The translations under genes and the position numbers were made by a program. Under the pieces are notes generated by a model, which saw only the letters and a list, made by a program, of their open reading frames with translations, searched no databases and had not been told where the DNA came from. From positions 1-34,662 of the forward strand of contig CAIPFS010000696.1 of assembly GCA_903864375.1 (NCBI GenBank): 34,662 nt of DNA. Direction: 5' to 3'. Below, piece by piece: positions 1 through 8,867 of the stretch. Each line of letters opens with the position of its first letter. The stretch's first letter is position 1. Source of the DNA: an uncultured Verrucomicrobiota bacterium. Its GTDB lineage: Bacteria; Verrucomicrobiota; Verrucomicrobiia; Limisphaerales; UBA9464.

Positions 1-795
1 CAGCAGCGGCCATAAACGGAGCCCGAGAACCCGGAGGACGGTTCCCAATCCCACCACGATAAACAACCCGCACGTCAGGTACACACAGGCCATCAACCGA
101 GCGAGGGAGACCAGGCTGTGAAGGCCAAACTTTCCGACCGTATAGGCCATGGCACCGAGTGCGGCAAGCGGAGCAAAGCGCATGACAATGGCCACGACAC
201 CCATCAGGACCTCCGAGAGGCGCTGGGAGAGATCCAGAACCACCTGCCCGCGAGAGCCGAGCCGAACCAGAGAGGTGCCGACCAGCAACCCCAGGACCAG
301 CACCGGTAACACATCGCTGGCGGCAAACGCGCCCACCGCGGTTTCTGGAATCAGGTTGAGAAAATAATCGGCCACCGTCATCCGCCGGGCTGCGGCTGCA
401 TAACCTTGAACTGCCGAGGCATCCAACGAATCCGGATGGATATGGAGGCCGTCACCGGGACGGACCAGATTCACCACCACCAATCCCAACACCAGGGCCA
501 CCGTGGTTGCCGCCTCAAAATAGATGACCGTTTTGAGCCCCATCCGTCCCACCTTGCGAAGGTTCCCCACCCCTCCGATTCCCGAGACCAGCGTCAGAAA
601 AATGATCGGTGCCATCAATGCCTTGATCATCTTGATGAAGGCATCCGCCAGGGGCTTTAGTTCGACGCCCCAATCACTTTTGAAATGGCCGACCGTCGCG
701 CCGATGAAAATGGCGATCAGGACCTGGACATAGAGGCTCTTGAGATGACGCATGAAACGGGGTTGCAGCGACTGACCATTATCAGCCAGGACCAT
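1..795 (-). CDS. Dicarboxylate/amino acid:cation symporter (DctA/GltP type), 3' part missing
   Basis: Reading the minus strand from an ATG at 795 gives 265 codons open to the window edge, so the gene is cut at its C-terminus (the family is usually about 420 residues). The protein is strongly hydrophobic, with several membrane helices. It carries the family pattern 'LIPETAVGAFAASDVLPV' followed by a glycine-rich helix, matching the conserved 'NLIPxNxxxA...LpVixF' stretch of the DAACS (SDF) family. These transporters import C4-dicarboxylates or glutamate/aspartate with Na+ or H+ across the inner membrane. The substrate-binding hairpins lie in the missing part, so the substrate cannot be told. 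The start at 795 is preferred because 'AGTAGGGG' lies upstream; an in-frame ATG at 753 is the alternative. It lies 73 bp behind a same-strand DUF6159 gene. Confidence 0.88.
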   Translation of the reverse strand, partial: MVLADNGQSLQPRFMRHLKSLYVQVLIAIFIGATVGHFKSDWGVELKPLADAFIKMIKALMAPIIFLTLVSGIGGVGNLRKVGRMGLKTVIYFEAATTVALVLGLVVVNLVRPGDGLHIHPDSLDASAVQGYAAAARRMTVADYFLNLIPETAVGAFAASDVLPVLVLGLLVGTSLVRLGSRGQVVLDLSQRLSEVLMGVVAIVMRFAPLAALGAMAYTVGKFGLHSLVSLARLMACVYLTCGLFIVVGLGTVLRVLGLRLWPLL

Positions 796-818
796 TCCTG
801 CAACCCCTACTTTCCGAC

Positions 819-845
819 TCCGGACGGGCAGCCGAGATGTCCGGA
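819..845 (-). promoter_or_regulatory. Inverted repeat in the leader of the symporter gene
   Basis: On the minus strand TCCGGAC (839-845) is followed after 13 bases by GTCCGGA (819-825), a perfect 7-bp stem. It lies in the 73-bp gap between the DUF6159 stop and the symporter start and ends about 24 bases before the ATG. No run of U follows, so it does not look like an intrinsic terminator. It could be an operator or an RNA hairpin. Function is not shown. Confidence 0.35.
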
Positions 846-868
846 ATCCGCCGATACCACCTGCCGGG

Positions 869-1912
869 CTACTTCGCCTTTTTCATCTTCCAGGCCATTT
901 GCAACATCTCCAGGTTGTACGGCTGAACAATCGTCTGTTCGGTCGAATAGAGGAACAAGGCGCAGCGGTAGACGTGATTGGCGACGCTGAGGACATAGTT
1001 CAACACAATCATGCCCGCGAACCAGAAGGCCCCGGTCACTCCAATGAACCAAAAATTTTCGGTCACAACGGAAACGGCCAGAGCCAGTCCCAGGAAAACC
1101 AACGAAGCCAACATCAGCACCACTCCCCCGAGTCGCACCCCGGCAAACCCAATCAGCGCCTCACCCCAGGTCTGCTTCAGGGTCATTGCGGATTTCTTCA
1201 ACATATGAAAGGGATTGACGGATTCCGTATCGGTGACGACCACAGGAATCACAAAGATGGAAGCAACGCTCCACGCGGTTCCCACGAGGCTCAACACCAG
1301 CTTGCCGATAATTCCAACCCGTTCCTCCAACTGCCGGATGACCAGACCCACCAGACCGGCAAAGGAAGCCCAAAGGAGAATCGCCTGCCAGCGGGTCAGG
1401 GCGTATTGAAGCCCGCGTCGGATCGAAACGCCATCGCCCCGGAGCGACGCCAGAATCTCGTGATAGAAGGCGACATTAAAGTAGGTGGCCAGGATCATTG
1501 ATAAAAGGTAGGCCGCTGCAAAATAAGCCATCCCCAGCGGGGTGAGTTGCACATTGTTTTCGGGGTCCCCCGAGCCAGCGCTTGCCCGGTGGAGTCGGGT
1601 CCGGTGATGCGGGACGGTCGACGGTGCCGCCGTGGCAGCGGAACCATCTTCCAGTGTGCCACCGGGGGCGGGCGCAGCTGAATTCGGTTCATTGTGGAAC
1701 ACGCTTTCCCAGACCGCCTGCCAATGCTCGGGCTGGGTGTACCGGTACCCCGTTTGTTGCAAGGCCAATGGGGTGACAAAAAACAAGAGAATGACGGCGG
1801 TGAAGAGAGTGGTCACCACCGGGAACACCAGAAGTTTTGGGTATTGCTGGAGGACGCTGACCGATGCCCGAAAGAGCTGCCAGCTGCGGGAGAATTTTTC
1901 GACGAGGTTCAT
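869..1912 (-). CDS. DUF6159-family multi-pass membrane protein
   Basis: This is a 347-residue integral membrane protein. It opens with 'EKFSRSWQLFRASVSVL', then a first hydrophobic segment (about residues 28-50). A polar, Pro/Ala-rich outer loop (about 60-120) contains an HHRTRLHRAS stretch. At least four further membrane helices follow in the C-terminal two thirds. The N-terminal 'SW.L.kaS..VL...kLL.FP' pattern and the pattern of helices fit the uncharacterised DUF6159 family. No catalytic motif is visible and the function is unknown. The ATG at 1912 is the first start and fits the family's N-terminus. The gene is monocistronic or co-transcribed with the symporter 73 bp downstream. Confidence 0.75.
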   Translation of the reverse strand: MNLVEKFSRSWQLFRASVSVLQQYPKLLVFPVVTTLFTAVILLFFVTPLALQQTGYRYTQPEHWQAVWESVFHNEPNSAAPAPGGTLEDGSAATAAPSTVPHHRTRLHRASAGSGDPENNVQLTPLGMAYFAAAYLLSMILATYFNVAFYHEILASLRGDGVSIRRGLQYALTRWQAILLWASFAGLVGLVIRQLEERVGIIGKLVLSLVGTAWSVASIFVIPVVVTDTESVNPFHMLKKSAMTLKQTWGEALIGFAGVRLGGVVLMLASLVFLGLALAVSVVTENFWFIGVTGAFWFAGMIVLNYVLSVANHVYRCALFLYSTEQTIVQPYNLEMLQMAWKMKKAK

Positions 1913-1979
1913 GTCAGAAAAGGTTGTGTCGGTGGTCAGTGAATATCGCCGGGGCGAAAGAGGTGAGTGGAATTACTTT

Positions 1980-2013
1980 CTTAATTTCCAACTGTTTTAT
2001 TCTGATTTGTCAA
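1980..2013 (-). promoter_or_regulatory. Possible promoter for the DUF6159 gene
   Basis: The 173-bp gap upstream of the DUF6159 gene contains a perfect -35-like TTGACA on the minus strand (2008-2013). It is followed by an unusually AT-rich stretch reaching to about 1980, in an otherwise GC-rich region. A good TATAAT-like -10 at 17 bp spacing is not evident (the best is a weak GGAAAT/TTAAGA), so this is only a candidate. Confidence 0.3.
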
Positions 2014-2085
2014 GACATGGGTCTCCGCGTCCGGCATCTGCGTTGCGTTGCATTTGGACCGCCACGACTCCCGCCACACCTCCCA

Positions 2086-5000
2086 TCACTTGGAATGATA
2101 ATTGGGATAGGCGGGTCGCCGTTGCTTGACCGGCGGATTTTTCGCGAGGCTCTCGAGGGCAATGGCCACGGCCTTTTCCAACTGAAGGTCATGACCTTCG
2201 CGCCATGCCTTGGGATCGTATTCCACTTCGACGTCGGGGGCGATGCCGACATTTTCGACCTCCCATTCACCCTTTGTCCCGTAAATGGCCCAGTGGGGTG
2301 CAGTCACACGGCCCCCGTCCAACAGGGGCGGATATCCTCCAATACCAATCAATCCCCCCCACGTCCGCTTTCCCACCAGCGTGCCCACACCGGCCTTGCG
2401 AAAGAGCCATGGCAGCGCATCGCCACCGGACCCGGCAAACTCATTGATCAGCATCACCTTGGGACCAGGGCTCGCTGCGAGCGGGAACGACAAATCCTCC
2501 CCTTCGCGGGTGGTGGAATAGTTCATGACAGTCCGGCGAAGGTAATCGACCACATAATCGGCAATCTGCCCGCCGTGGTTGTACCGTTCGTCGATGACGA
2601 ATCCGGCCTTGTCGATTTGAGCGAAGAAGTAGCGATTGAAGCTGGTGTACCCTTCGGCGGCGGTGTCGGGCACATGCACATAGGCCACCCGGCCACTGCT
2701 CAACCGATCCACGGTGCGCCGGTTATCCTCAATCCAGGCATGGTAGCGCAAGGCGTGGTCATCGGCGATGGGCTTGAGTTTGACATCCCGGGCCGCGGTG
2801 CCATCGGGATTCGGCCCCACCCGGAGGATCACGGCCCGTTCGGCTTTGTCCTGAAAGCGGGAATAGATTTCCTCACTGCCAGTCAAATCGACGCCATCCA
2901 CCGCCAGGAGATACTCACCCACCCCCACATTGACCCCGGGCTCGGTGAGGGGTGCCCGGAGCTCTGGATTCCAATTTTCACCGTTGAGAATCCGGGCAAA
3001 TCGATACCGTCCATTTTCCACCCTGAAGTCCGCCCCCAAAAGTCCCACCTTCACCCGGGGTGGCATCGGCAAATCTCCGCCTCCCACGAACAGGTGCCCC
3101 ACTGACAGTTCTCCGAGCATCTCCTCAAAGAGATAGTTCAGGTCGAACCGGCAGGTCAGCGCATTCAAATAAGGGCGGTACTTTGCCGCCGTGGCTGCCA
3201 GGTCGAGGCCGTGATAATGCGGATCATAAAAGAAATCGCGCTCCAGGCGCCAGACCTCGTCGTACATCTGCCTCCATTCGGCCCGGGGATCGATGGACAG
3301 TTGAACGTCCGCAAACTTCAATCCCCCTTCTCCCGGTTTCGGGGCTGCATCGATGCCCGCGATGAACCACCCATCGTCCTTTTGATAGAGCAATTTTTCC
3401 CGCTTATCAGCGAGGGAGAATGCCTTGATGCCTTCCAGAAACTTCTCAGACTTTCTCTTGGCCAAATCAAATTTGTGCAGGGTGAGTTCGGGGCCCTCGT
3501 CCTCCTCCAGTGGGTTCAATGCCGGACCTTCCACCACCCAAAGAGCGTTCGATTTGCCCGCAACGAGCCCGAGGTAGTTTTTTGCCGGCATCGGCACGGC
3601 CACAATACGCTGGCTGAGGTTTTCAAGGTCGATCCGAATGGCCGCCGGTGCTGCATTGGTCGTCGTTCCGGCTTCATCCTTTTTAGGCGACTCTCCCGCC
3701 TTGGCCGTTCCCCCTGATTCGGGCCTGGCATCCGCACCCGCCGGTTTGTCCCCCTCTTTCGACTTTTCCGGTTTGTCCGACTCCACCTTTTCCTCATCGC
3801 TTTCCAGTGCCAGCGGCGATGGAAGAGTCTTGTCGAGGACAACCAGGTACAGGCTTCGGGTCACCGGATGGTTGATGGCGGACAAATCGCCCCAGCCAAG
3901 ACTTGGGCCAATATCGGTGCTGGCGGCGAAGTACAGGTAGAGTCCGCTGTCAGAAAATTGGGGACTGATCGCGTCGCTCAACCCGTCGGTCACCTGTTGT
4001 TTAACCCCATCGGCCAGGCTGTAAAGGAACACCGCCTGATGCCGGTTGGGGAGCGTCCTGCCATAGGCAATCCAACGGCTCGCGGGCGACCACGAAGGGA
4101 GAAAACCGCGATTGTAGGGGTCGGTATCCACCAGAACGGGGGTACCGCCCTCGACGGACACCCGCCAGAGATTCAACCGTTTGTCGCTAAAGGCGATATG
4201 TTTGGAATCCGGCGACCAGACCGGGTCATAAAAAAATGAAGGGGGCTGTCCCAGTGAGATCTTCCGGAGTTCCCCGGCCCCGCTCTGCTCTTGCAGATGC
4301 AGGGCATATTCACCTGAAGCATCACTGAAATACGCGATCCATTTACCATCCGGCGACCACGCGGGATTGCGATCCGCCACTGCCGGCGAACGGGTCAGAT
4401 TTCGAGTTTCGCCCTTCTCGGCTGGGACGGTAAGAATCTCACCCCGGACTTCAAAAACGGCCCGCTGACCCGTTGGTGAAAGGCGCCCCTCCTTCAATTC
4501 CTTGCCCTCGATCTTTTTGAAATGAGGCCGCACCTCTGCAAAATCTGCCGTCAGATGAATGTCGATGGGATGGGTCTGGGCGGAGCCAAGATCATACAAC
4601 CAGAGACGGCCAAATTGTTCACACACAATGCCCCCGGGTCCCGCCCCAGCTGACTTGAAGTCCAGACCTTCGTTCTTGACGACCTCCCGGACCCCCTGGG
4701 TCTTGAGGTCATAGGCAAAAAGCGTTACCGGACCGTGGCGATCCGATAGGAAGAAAATGGTGTCCTCCACCCACAGGGGATTGAAATCATTGGAGTTTTC
4801 CCTGGGAAGTTTTTGAACCGATGAATCGGCCAGGTTGGCGATCCAGATGGGCTTGGTTTGTCCACCGTGATACCGCTTCCAAGCTCGTTGCCACTGTAAT
4901 TGTGGCACATAGGCCAGATGACTGGCATCCGCAGAAAAGGAACCCTCTTCGGCCAGCGGCAGCGGGATCTCCGTGGCCGGTCCGCCATTTGTGGCAACGG

Positions 5001-5410
5001 TGAACAGTCGACCCCCATCCACCGGATTATTCCGGGCAGACCGGAAGAGCACCCGTTGCCCGTCGGGAGCCCCAGCCAATCACCACATCCGCACCGGGAT
5101 GTGAGGTGAGTCGGGCGGGAATTCCACCTTCCACCGGGATCAGATAAACATCCGCATTGCCGTCATATTCGCCGGTAAAGGCAATCGTGTGTCCATCTGG
5201 CGAGAAGGACGGGTGTTGCTCGCGCCCTGCATGAGTGGTCAATCGGACGGCATCCCCTCCACTCCGCGCCACCCGCCAGAGGTCCCCCGCGTGGACAAAG
5301 ACGACAAAGTCACGGCTCAGGGTCGGTTGTTGAAAGAGCAGCGGGGGAGCGTCACCGAGAAGCGGCAGCGACAGCCATGCGACAAACAGCGTTTTCCAAT
5401 CGATCTTCAT
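2086..5410 (-). CDS. Tricorn-type S41 protease with a frameshift near its N-terminus
   Basis: Two frames on the minus strand make one protein. Frame A (ATG at 5410) runs through a signal peptide ('LFVAWLSLPLLGDAPP') and the first beta-propeller blades to '...GADVVIGW'. The match then continues in another frame as 'APDGQRVLFRSARNN' down to 2086. Removing one G from the GGGG run at 5070-5073 restores a 1107-residue protein. Corrected layout: propeller repeats about 30-530 (several 'SPDG' blades); a charged Lys/Glu/Asp/Ser-rich insert about 537-590; the C1 domain with the catalytic-type His in 'GELSVGH' (about 772); a PDZ domain about 825-880; and the C2 domain with the nucleophile Ser in 'FAGSGGD' (about 994). 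The C-terminus ends in PAYPNYHSK, typical of bacterial tricorn homologues, which trim peptides in the periplasm or exterior. It is either a real pseudogene or a sequencing error. Confidence 0.88.
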
Positions 5411-5678
5411 GCAGGGAGTGGGAAGTGGTTGGAAGCGGATATCCGGGACACAACCAACATTTTATGGACGTTCAACCCGTGGTCGTACACCGGTCAAGGC
5501 AACTTTTGGAGTTCAGGCATTGTGCCGCAACGATTGTTGAATGAGGCCATGCGCCGCAGGACCGCCACCGAACCGGTCGCAGTCATGGGATGTCCCACCC
5601 GGCGGACGTGTCGGTGACAATACTGTCGGTCCCCTGGGTATCAGCCCACCCGGGGAAAGGGGAAAGGCCGGAATCCGC

Positions 5679-6731
5679 TCACTTCCGTGCCGGCTGACCG
5701 GCAAGACCAACCGGAAGGTTCTCCCGATTGATCACCACCGGATCACTGAGGAATTCGCGAGTAAACTGGTTTGTTCCCAGGCTCCATCCCCCATTCCACG
5801 ATTTGAAGTAGCGGACCTTGGGAAAATGATTGGTTACTCCGGCCAGAAAACGACGGTAATCAAAATCAGCGGGTGGTTTCTGGGGTCCATGAGGGCCAAA
5901 CTCGGAAAATCCAAATGGCTTGGGCAACGCCGCCAGTTCGGCATAGCCACGAATATGTCCGGGATCGATGAAATCGGTGTAGGCATCGAATCCCACCAGG
6001 TCGACAAAGTTGTCCCCTGGATAATAGACGGCCGTCTTGTCTCCGTGGTTGGGGGCATAAACCCAAAGCAGATTGTCGAGGCCACGGGTTTTGGACAGGT
6101 AGGTGAACATCTCACGCCACACGGCGATGAATTCGGTGGGTTCCTGGGCCCCCCACCAAAACCACCCACCATTCATCTCGTGAAAAGGACGCCACAGGAC
6201 CACGACGCCATCGCGCTGAAGCGCCTCGAGTCCATCGCCCAACTGCTCCATTTCCTTCAGCCATCGTTCCCGGGTTTCGCCTGGCTCCAACAAGGTTGAG
6301 AAACGGACGCCCTTATCCCGCAATCCGCCCCCCTTCGGATTGGCTGGATTATAGAGGTGGGCGCTGACCGTCACGAGTCCGCCTTGATGCCAGTAGGCAC
6401 TGGCCGCGGCGTTGGGCTTGACCACGGTCAGACCCCCGCGGCCAAAATCTGCATAATCCACCCCGATCATCGCCGGCCAATGACCCGTTCGATCATGGAT
6501 TTGCTCCATCAACCCCAGACCGGCGCCCTCTCCGAAATCGCTGAACTGCCCTGATAACAGACGCGGTCCCTCGGTCCGGGTCGACAATTCATGGAAATAG
6601 GCCAGCACCTTGCGGGCGGCCTCCGACGCCTTCGGATTCGCGGTTTCCGCCGCCGTGACCGCCAGAGAGACGATGCATCCGGCGACGGCAGCGAGCACGG
6701 GAAGGCAAACCCGATGGCGCATCGTTCTCAT
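5679..6731 (-). CDS. Secreted GH26 beta-mannanase-like glycoside hydrolase
   Basis: From the ATG at 6731 the product is 350 residues. It has a basic N-terminus and hydrophobic core ('VCLPVLAAVAGCIVSLAV') ending in an AxA-like site, so it is exported; 'VAGC' could also be read as a lipobox. The mature protein has the GH26 TIM-barrel hallmarks: an early 'LLSGQFSDFG' segment, acid/base Glu about 185 in 'RPFHEMNGGWFWW', and nucleophile Glu about 277 in 'FSEFGPHG'. Known members cut beta-1,4-mannans, and some act on other beta-glucans. A TTG start at 6788 would overlap the upstream DUF1080 gene and adds no signal peptide, so ATG 6731 is preferred. The upstream DUF1080 gene ends 43 bp away on the same strand, so the two may be co-transcribed for polysaccharide use. 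Confidence 0.88.
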   Translation of the reverse strand: MRTMRHRVCLPVLAAVAGCIVSLAVTAAETANPKASEAARKVLAYFHELSTRTEGPRLLSGQFSDFGEGAGLGLMEQIHDRTGHWPAMIGVDYADFGRGGLTVVKPNAAASAYWHQGGLVTVSAHLYNPANPKGGGLRDKGVRFSTLLEPGETRERWLKEMEQLGDGLEALQRDGVVVLWRPFHEMNGGWFWWGAQEPTEFIAVWREMFTYLSKTRGLDNLLWVYAPNHGDKTAVYYPGDNFVDLVGFDAYTDFIDPGHIRGYAELAALPKPFGFSEFGPHGPQKPPADFDYRRFLAGVTNHFPKVRYFKSWNGGWSLGTNQFTREFLSDPVVINRENLPVGLAGQPARK

Positions 6732-6774
6732 GGAATCGTGTTCACGGAGCCTCGGAGCCGGGTCAAACGCCTGA

Positions 6775-7719
6775 CTACTTTTGAACAACCCAGATGTTGC
6801 GGTAGAACACCGGATTGCCGTGACCCTGGAGGAAGAACGGCCCCCCTTCTGAGCTTTCCTTGCGACCGTTGCCCGGGGTGGGGCCCTTGAGCTCGAGATT
6901 TTCGTGAATCAAGACCCCGTTGTGCTTCACCGTCAGTCGGGCATTGGCCGTCTTTGTTCCCGCGGCATCGAAGGTCGCCGCCGAGAAATCAATGTCGTAG
7001 GTCTGCCAGGTCAAGGGAGGGAAGCACATGTTGACGGCAGGCTTGGCCTGGGTGTAGATGCCGCCACACTCGTTGTTCTCCCCCTTGAGCCCGAACGAGT
7101 CCAGCACCTGGACTTCGTAGCGATCCTGGACATACACACCGCTATTGCCGCGATCCTGGCCGCGTCCGAGCGGCTTGAAGGGCAGCAGGAATTCCACGTG
7201 CGCCGTGAAGTTGGTAAAGAATTGACGGCTCTTGCAACCCGCAAACAGCAGCTTCCGGTCATCCAGATGGCCCCCTTCCCAACCGTCGGCGCTGGTCCCA
7301 TTAAAGAGGACCACCGCACCCGCGGGAGCTTTTGCTCCAAGAGTGGGGCTCAGCCGCGACGTCTTTTCCATGAGATACGGTCCACCGGAAGCGGTGGTAA
7401 CTGAGATCTTTCCACCCGATAACTCCGCGTGATAACCGTTTTCTCCGGTGAAACGAATCATGTCACCGTCCCGCTGTCCGGGAACTTCTGTCCGGACCTG
7501 TTGATTCCAACCGGCGCCGGGAAGTCCCTCGGGATAGGTGACCATCCGAAAATGGTTGTCGCCGAGTGCAATGACCTGCGAACCACCCCAGTCATTTTTA
7601 TATTCGCCCTGGGCCAGGAAATCGGGACCACCCGCCTCCGGAGTCAGGTAGGTCGGGATGTCTTCGGCTACGGCCAGAGTGGCGGCGGTCATCAAGACCA
7701 GTCGGAGGGTGGATTTCAT
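6775..7719 (-). CDS. DUF1080 (3-keto-disaccharide hydrolase-type) secreted protein
   Basis: The 314-residue product starts at ATG 7719 with a short signal peptide ('LVLMTAATLAVAED'). About 150 residues later begins the concanavalin-like DUF1080 domain: 'VLFNGTSADGWEG', then 'RGNSGVYVQDRYEVQVLDSF', then the closing 'LQGHGNPVFYRNIWV'. The last stretch is the most recognisable part of the family, which is greatly expanded in Planctomycetota and Verrucomicrobiota. Some members hydrolyse 3-keto-glycosides; the rest are uncharacterised. The region before it (about residues 20-150, 'GGPDFLAQGEYKNDWGG') also occurs in other family members. A start 35 codons upstream (7824) only adds a basic, non-conserved leader and was not used. 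It lies just upstream of the GH26 gene. Confidence 0.85.
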   Translation of the reverse strand: MKSTLRLVLMTAATLAVAEDIPTYLTPEAGGPDFLAQGEYKNDWGGSQVIALGDNHFRMVTYPEGLPGAGWNQQVRTEVPGQRDGDMIRFTGENGYHAELSGGKISVTTASGGPYLMEKTSRLSPTLGAKAPAGAVVLFNGTSADGWEGGHLDDRKLLFAGCKSRQFFTNFTAHVEFLLPFKPLGRGQDRGNSGVYVQDRYEVQVLDSFGLKGENNECGGIYTQAKPAVNMCFPPLTWQTYDIDFSAATFDAAGTKTANARLTVKHNGVLIHENLELKGPTPGNGRKESSEGGPFFLQGHGNPVFYRNIWVVQK

Positions 7720-7895
7720 GGATACAGCAGACCGATGCCGATGGATTTTGTCAGCGTCAATTTGCAGGGCGTTTCGTGAAGCGGGTCGGTTACCCGAACG
7801 CCTCATCATCCGGCTGGATCGCAACGGAGCAATGAACCGGGGTTCCGGGCAATTCGGGAGGCAGGGAACAAGGCGCTGTTGGTCAAAATCGATGA

Positions 7896-8804
7896 TTGGG
7901 GGTCAACGACTGCACGGCGGCTTGCCCCGGACGCCCATCTCCGGTTAGCTGGACGCTCTTGGCAAAACCGACCCACATCCCGCTCCAGGGCAGCGATCCG
8001 ATTCCCATTCTGTATGAGGACCGTTCGGTGCTGGCCATCGACAAGCCTGTCGGCTGGATGCTGGTCCCGTTTACCTGGCAGCGGACCTCACGCAATTTGC
8101 AGGCGGCTTTGACCTCCTCCATCGCCGCGGGCCATTTTTGGGCCCGGTCGCGCGGGCTGACCGGCCTGCAACATGTCCATCGGCTCGATGCCGAGACGTC
8201 TGGTGTTCTGCTCTTTTGCAAAAGTTCCGGAGGCTTGCGCACCTACGCCGATCTCTTCGAAGCCCGCCGGATGGAAAAGGTCTATCTCGCCGTGACCAAC
8301 CGTAAACCGAATCAGGAGGCCTGGGTCTGCCGGGACCCAATTGCTCCGGTGGAGGGGGACTATGGACGGATGGAAGTGGACTCCGCAGGAAAGGAAGCCG
8401 AGACAGCCTTTCGGGTCATCGGCGCGAGCCCGGGAAGATACCTCATCGAGGCGCGTCCGGTCACCGGACGAACCCATCAAATCCGGCTGCACCTGGCTGC
8501 GGCGGATTGCCCGATCGAGGGAGATGAGCTTTACGGCGATACAACGGGAGGGCCAATGGGATTGCGGGCAACGGGCCTGGCCTATACGGACCCATTCACC
8601 CGGAAAGCAGTCGCCATTCGGGCACCGGTGGATCGATTCCTCGAAGGCTTTGGATTTTCGCGGGACGCATTTCGCTGCGAGTTCCGCTCGCTCCCCCCGC
8701 GGCCGCCTCGCCCCTCCAGCGACCGGCCTTCAACAGAGGCATCACCCAAAGGGAAGCCGGTGGGAGGAAAGGAACCAAGAGTGCCAGGGGACAAGGCGAA
8801 ATAA
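7896..8804 (+). CDS. RluA-family pseudouridine synthase
   Basis: The 302-residue protein carries the RluA/RluC/RluD catalytic motif 'HRLDAETSGVLL' (about 95-106, with Asp98 as the catalytic aspartate). It also has 'GRTHQIRLHLA' and 'YLIEARPVTGRTHQ', both typical of the family. These enzymes isomerise specific uridines in rRNA or tRNA; the target here cannot be told. No N-terminal S4 domain is present. The last 50-60 residues are a Pro/Ser/Lys-rich tail outside the fold. No ATG lies near the N-terminus: the frame opens after a stop at 7893 with TTG at 7896, and a second TTG at 7959 is possible. Neither has a clear ribosome site, so the start is uncertain. Confidence 0.87.
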   Translation: MGVNDCTAACPGRPSPVSWTLLAKPTHIPLQGSDPIPILYEDRSVLAIDKPVGWMLVPFTWQRTSRNLQAALTSSIAAGHFWARSRGLTGLQHVHRLDAETSGVLLFCKSSGGLRTYADLFEARRMEKVYLAVTNRKPNQEAWVCRDPIAPVEGDYGRMEVDSAGKEAETAFRVIGASPGRYLIEARPVTGRTHQIRLHLAAADCPIEGDELYGDTTGGPMGLRATGLAYTDPFTRKAVAIRAPVDRFLEGFGFSRDAFRCEFRSLPPRPPRPSSDRPSTEASPKGKPVGGKEPRVPGDKAK

Positions 8805-8867
8805 CCCGTTCCGCAGACCTGCCGCAATCCCGGGGAAGCAAACGCCAGGGACCGATTCCGACCCACC

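Noticed and set aside
1864-3105. A 413-codon plus-strand open frame
   Set aside because: It is antisense to the tricorn-type protease, whose catalytic motifs are plain on the minus strand. The plus-strand product is His/Pro/Gly-rich with no family features.
5411-5678. A possible promoter (CATAAAATG) upstream of the tricorn-type gene
   Set aside because: No -35 element at usable spacing could be matched, and the surrounding frames are not coding.
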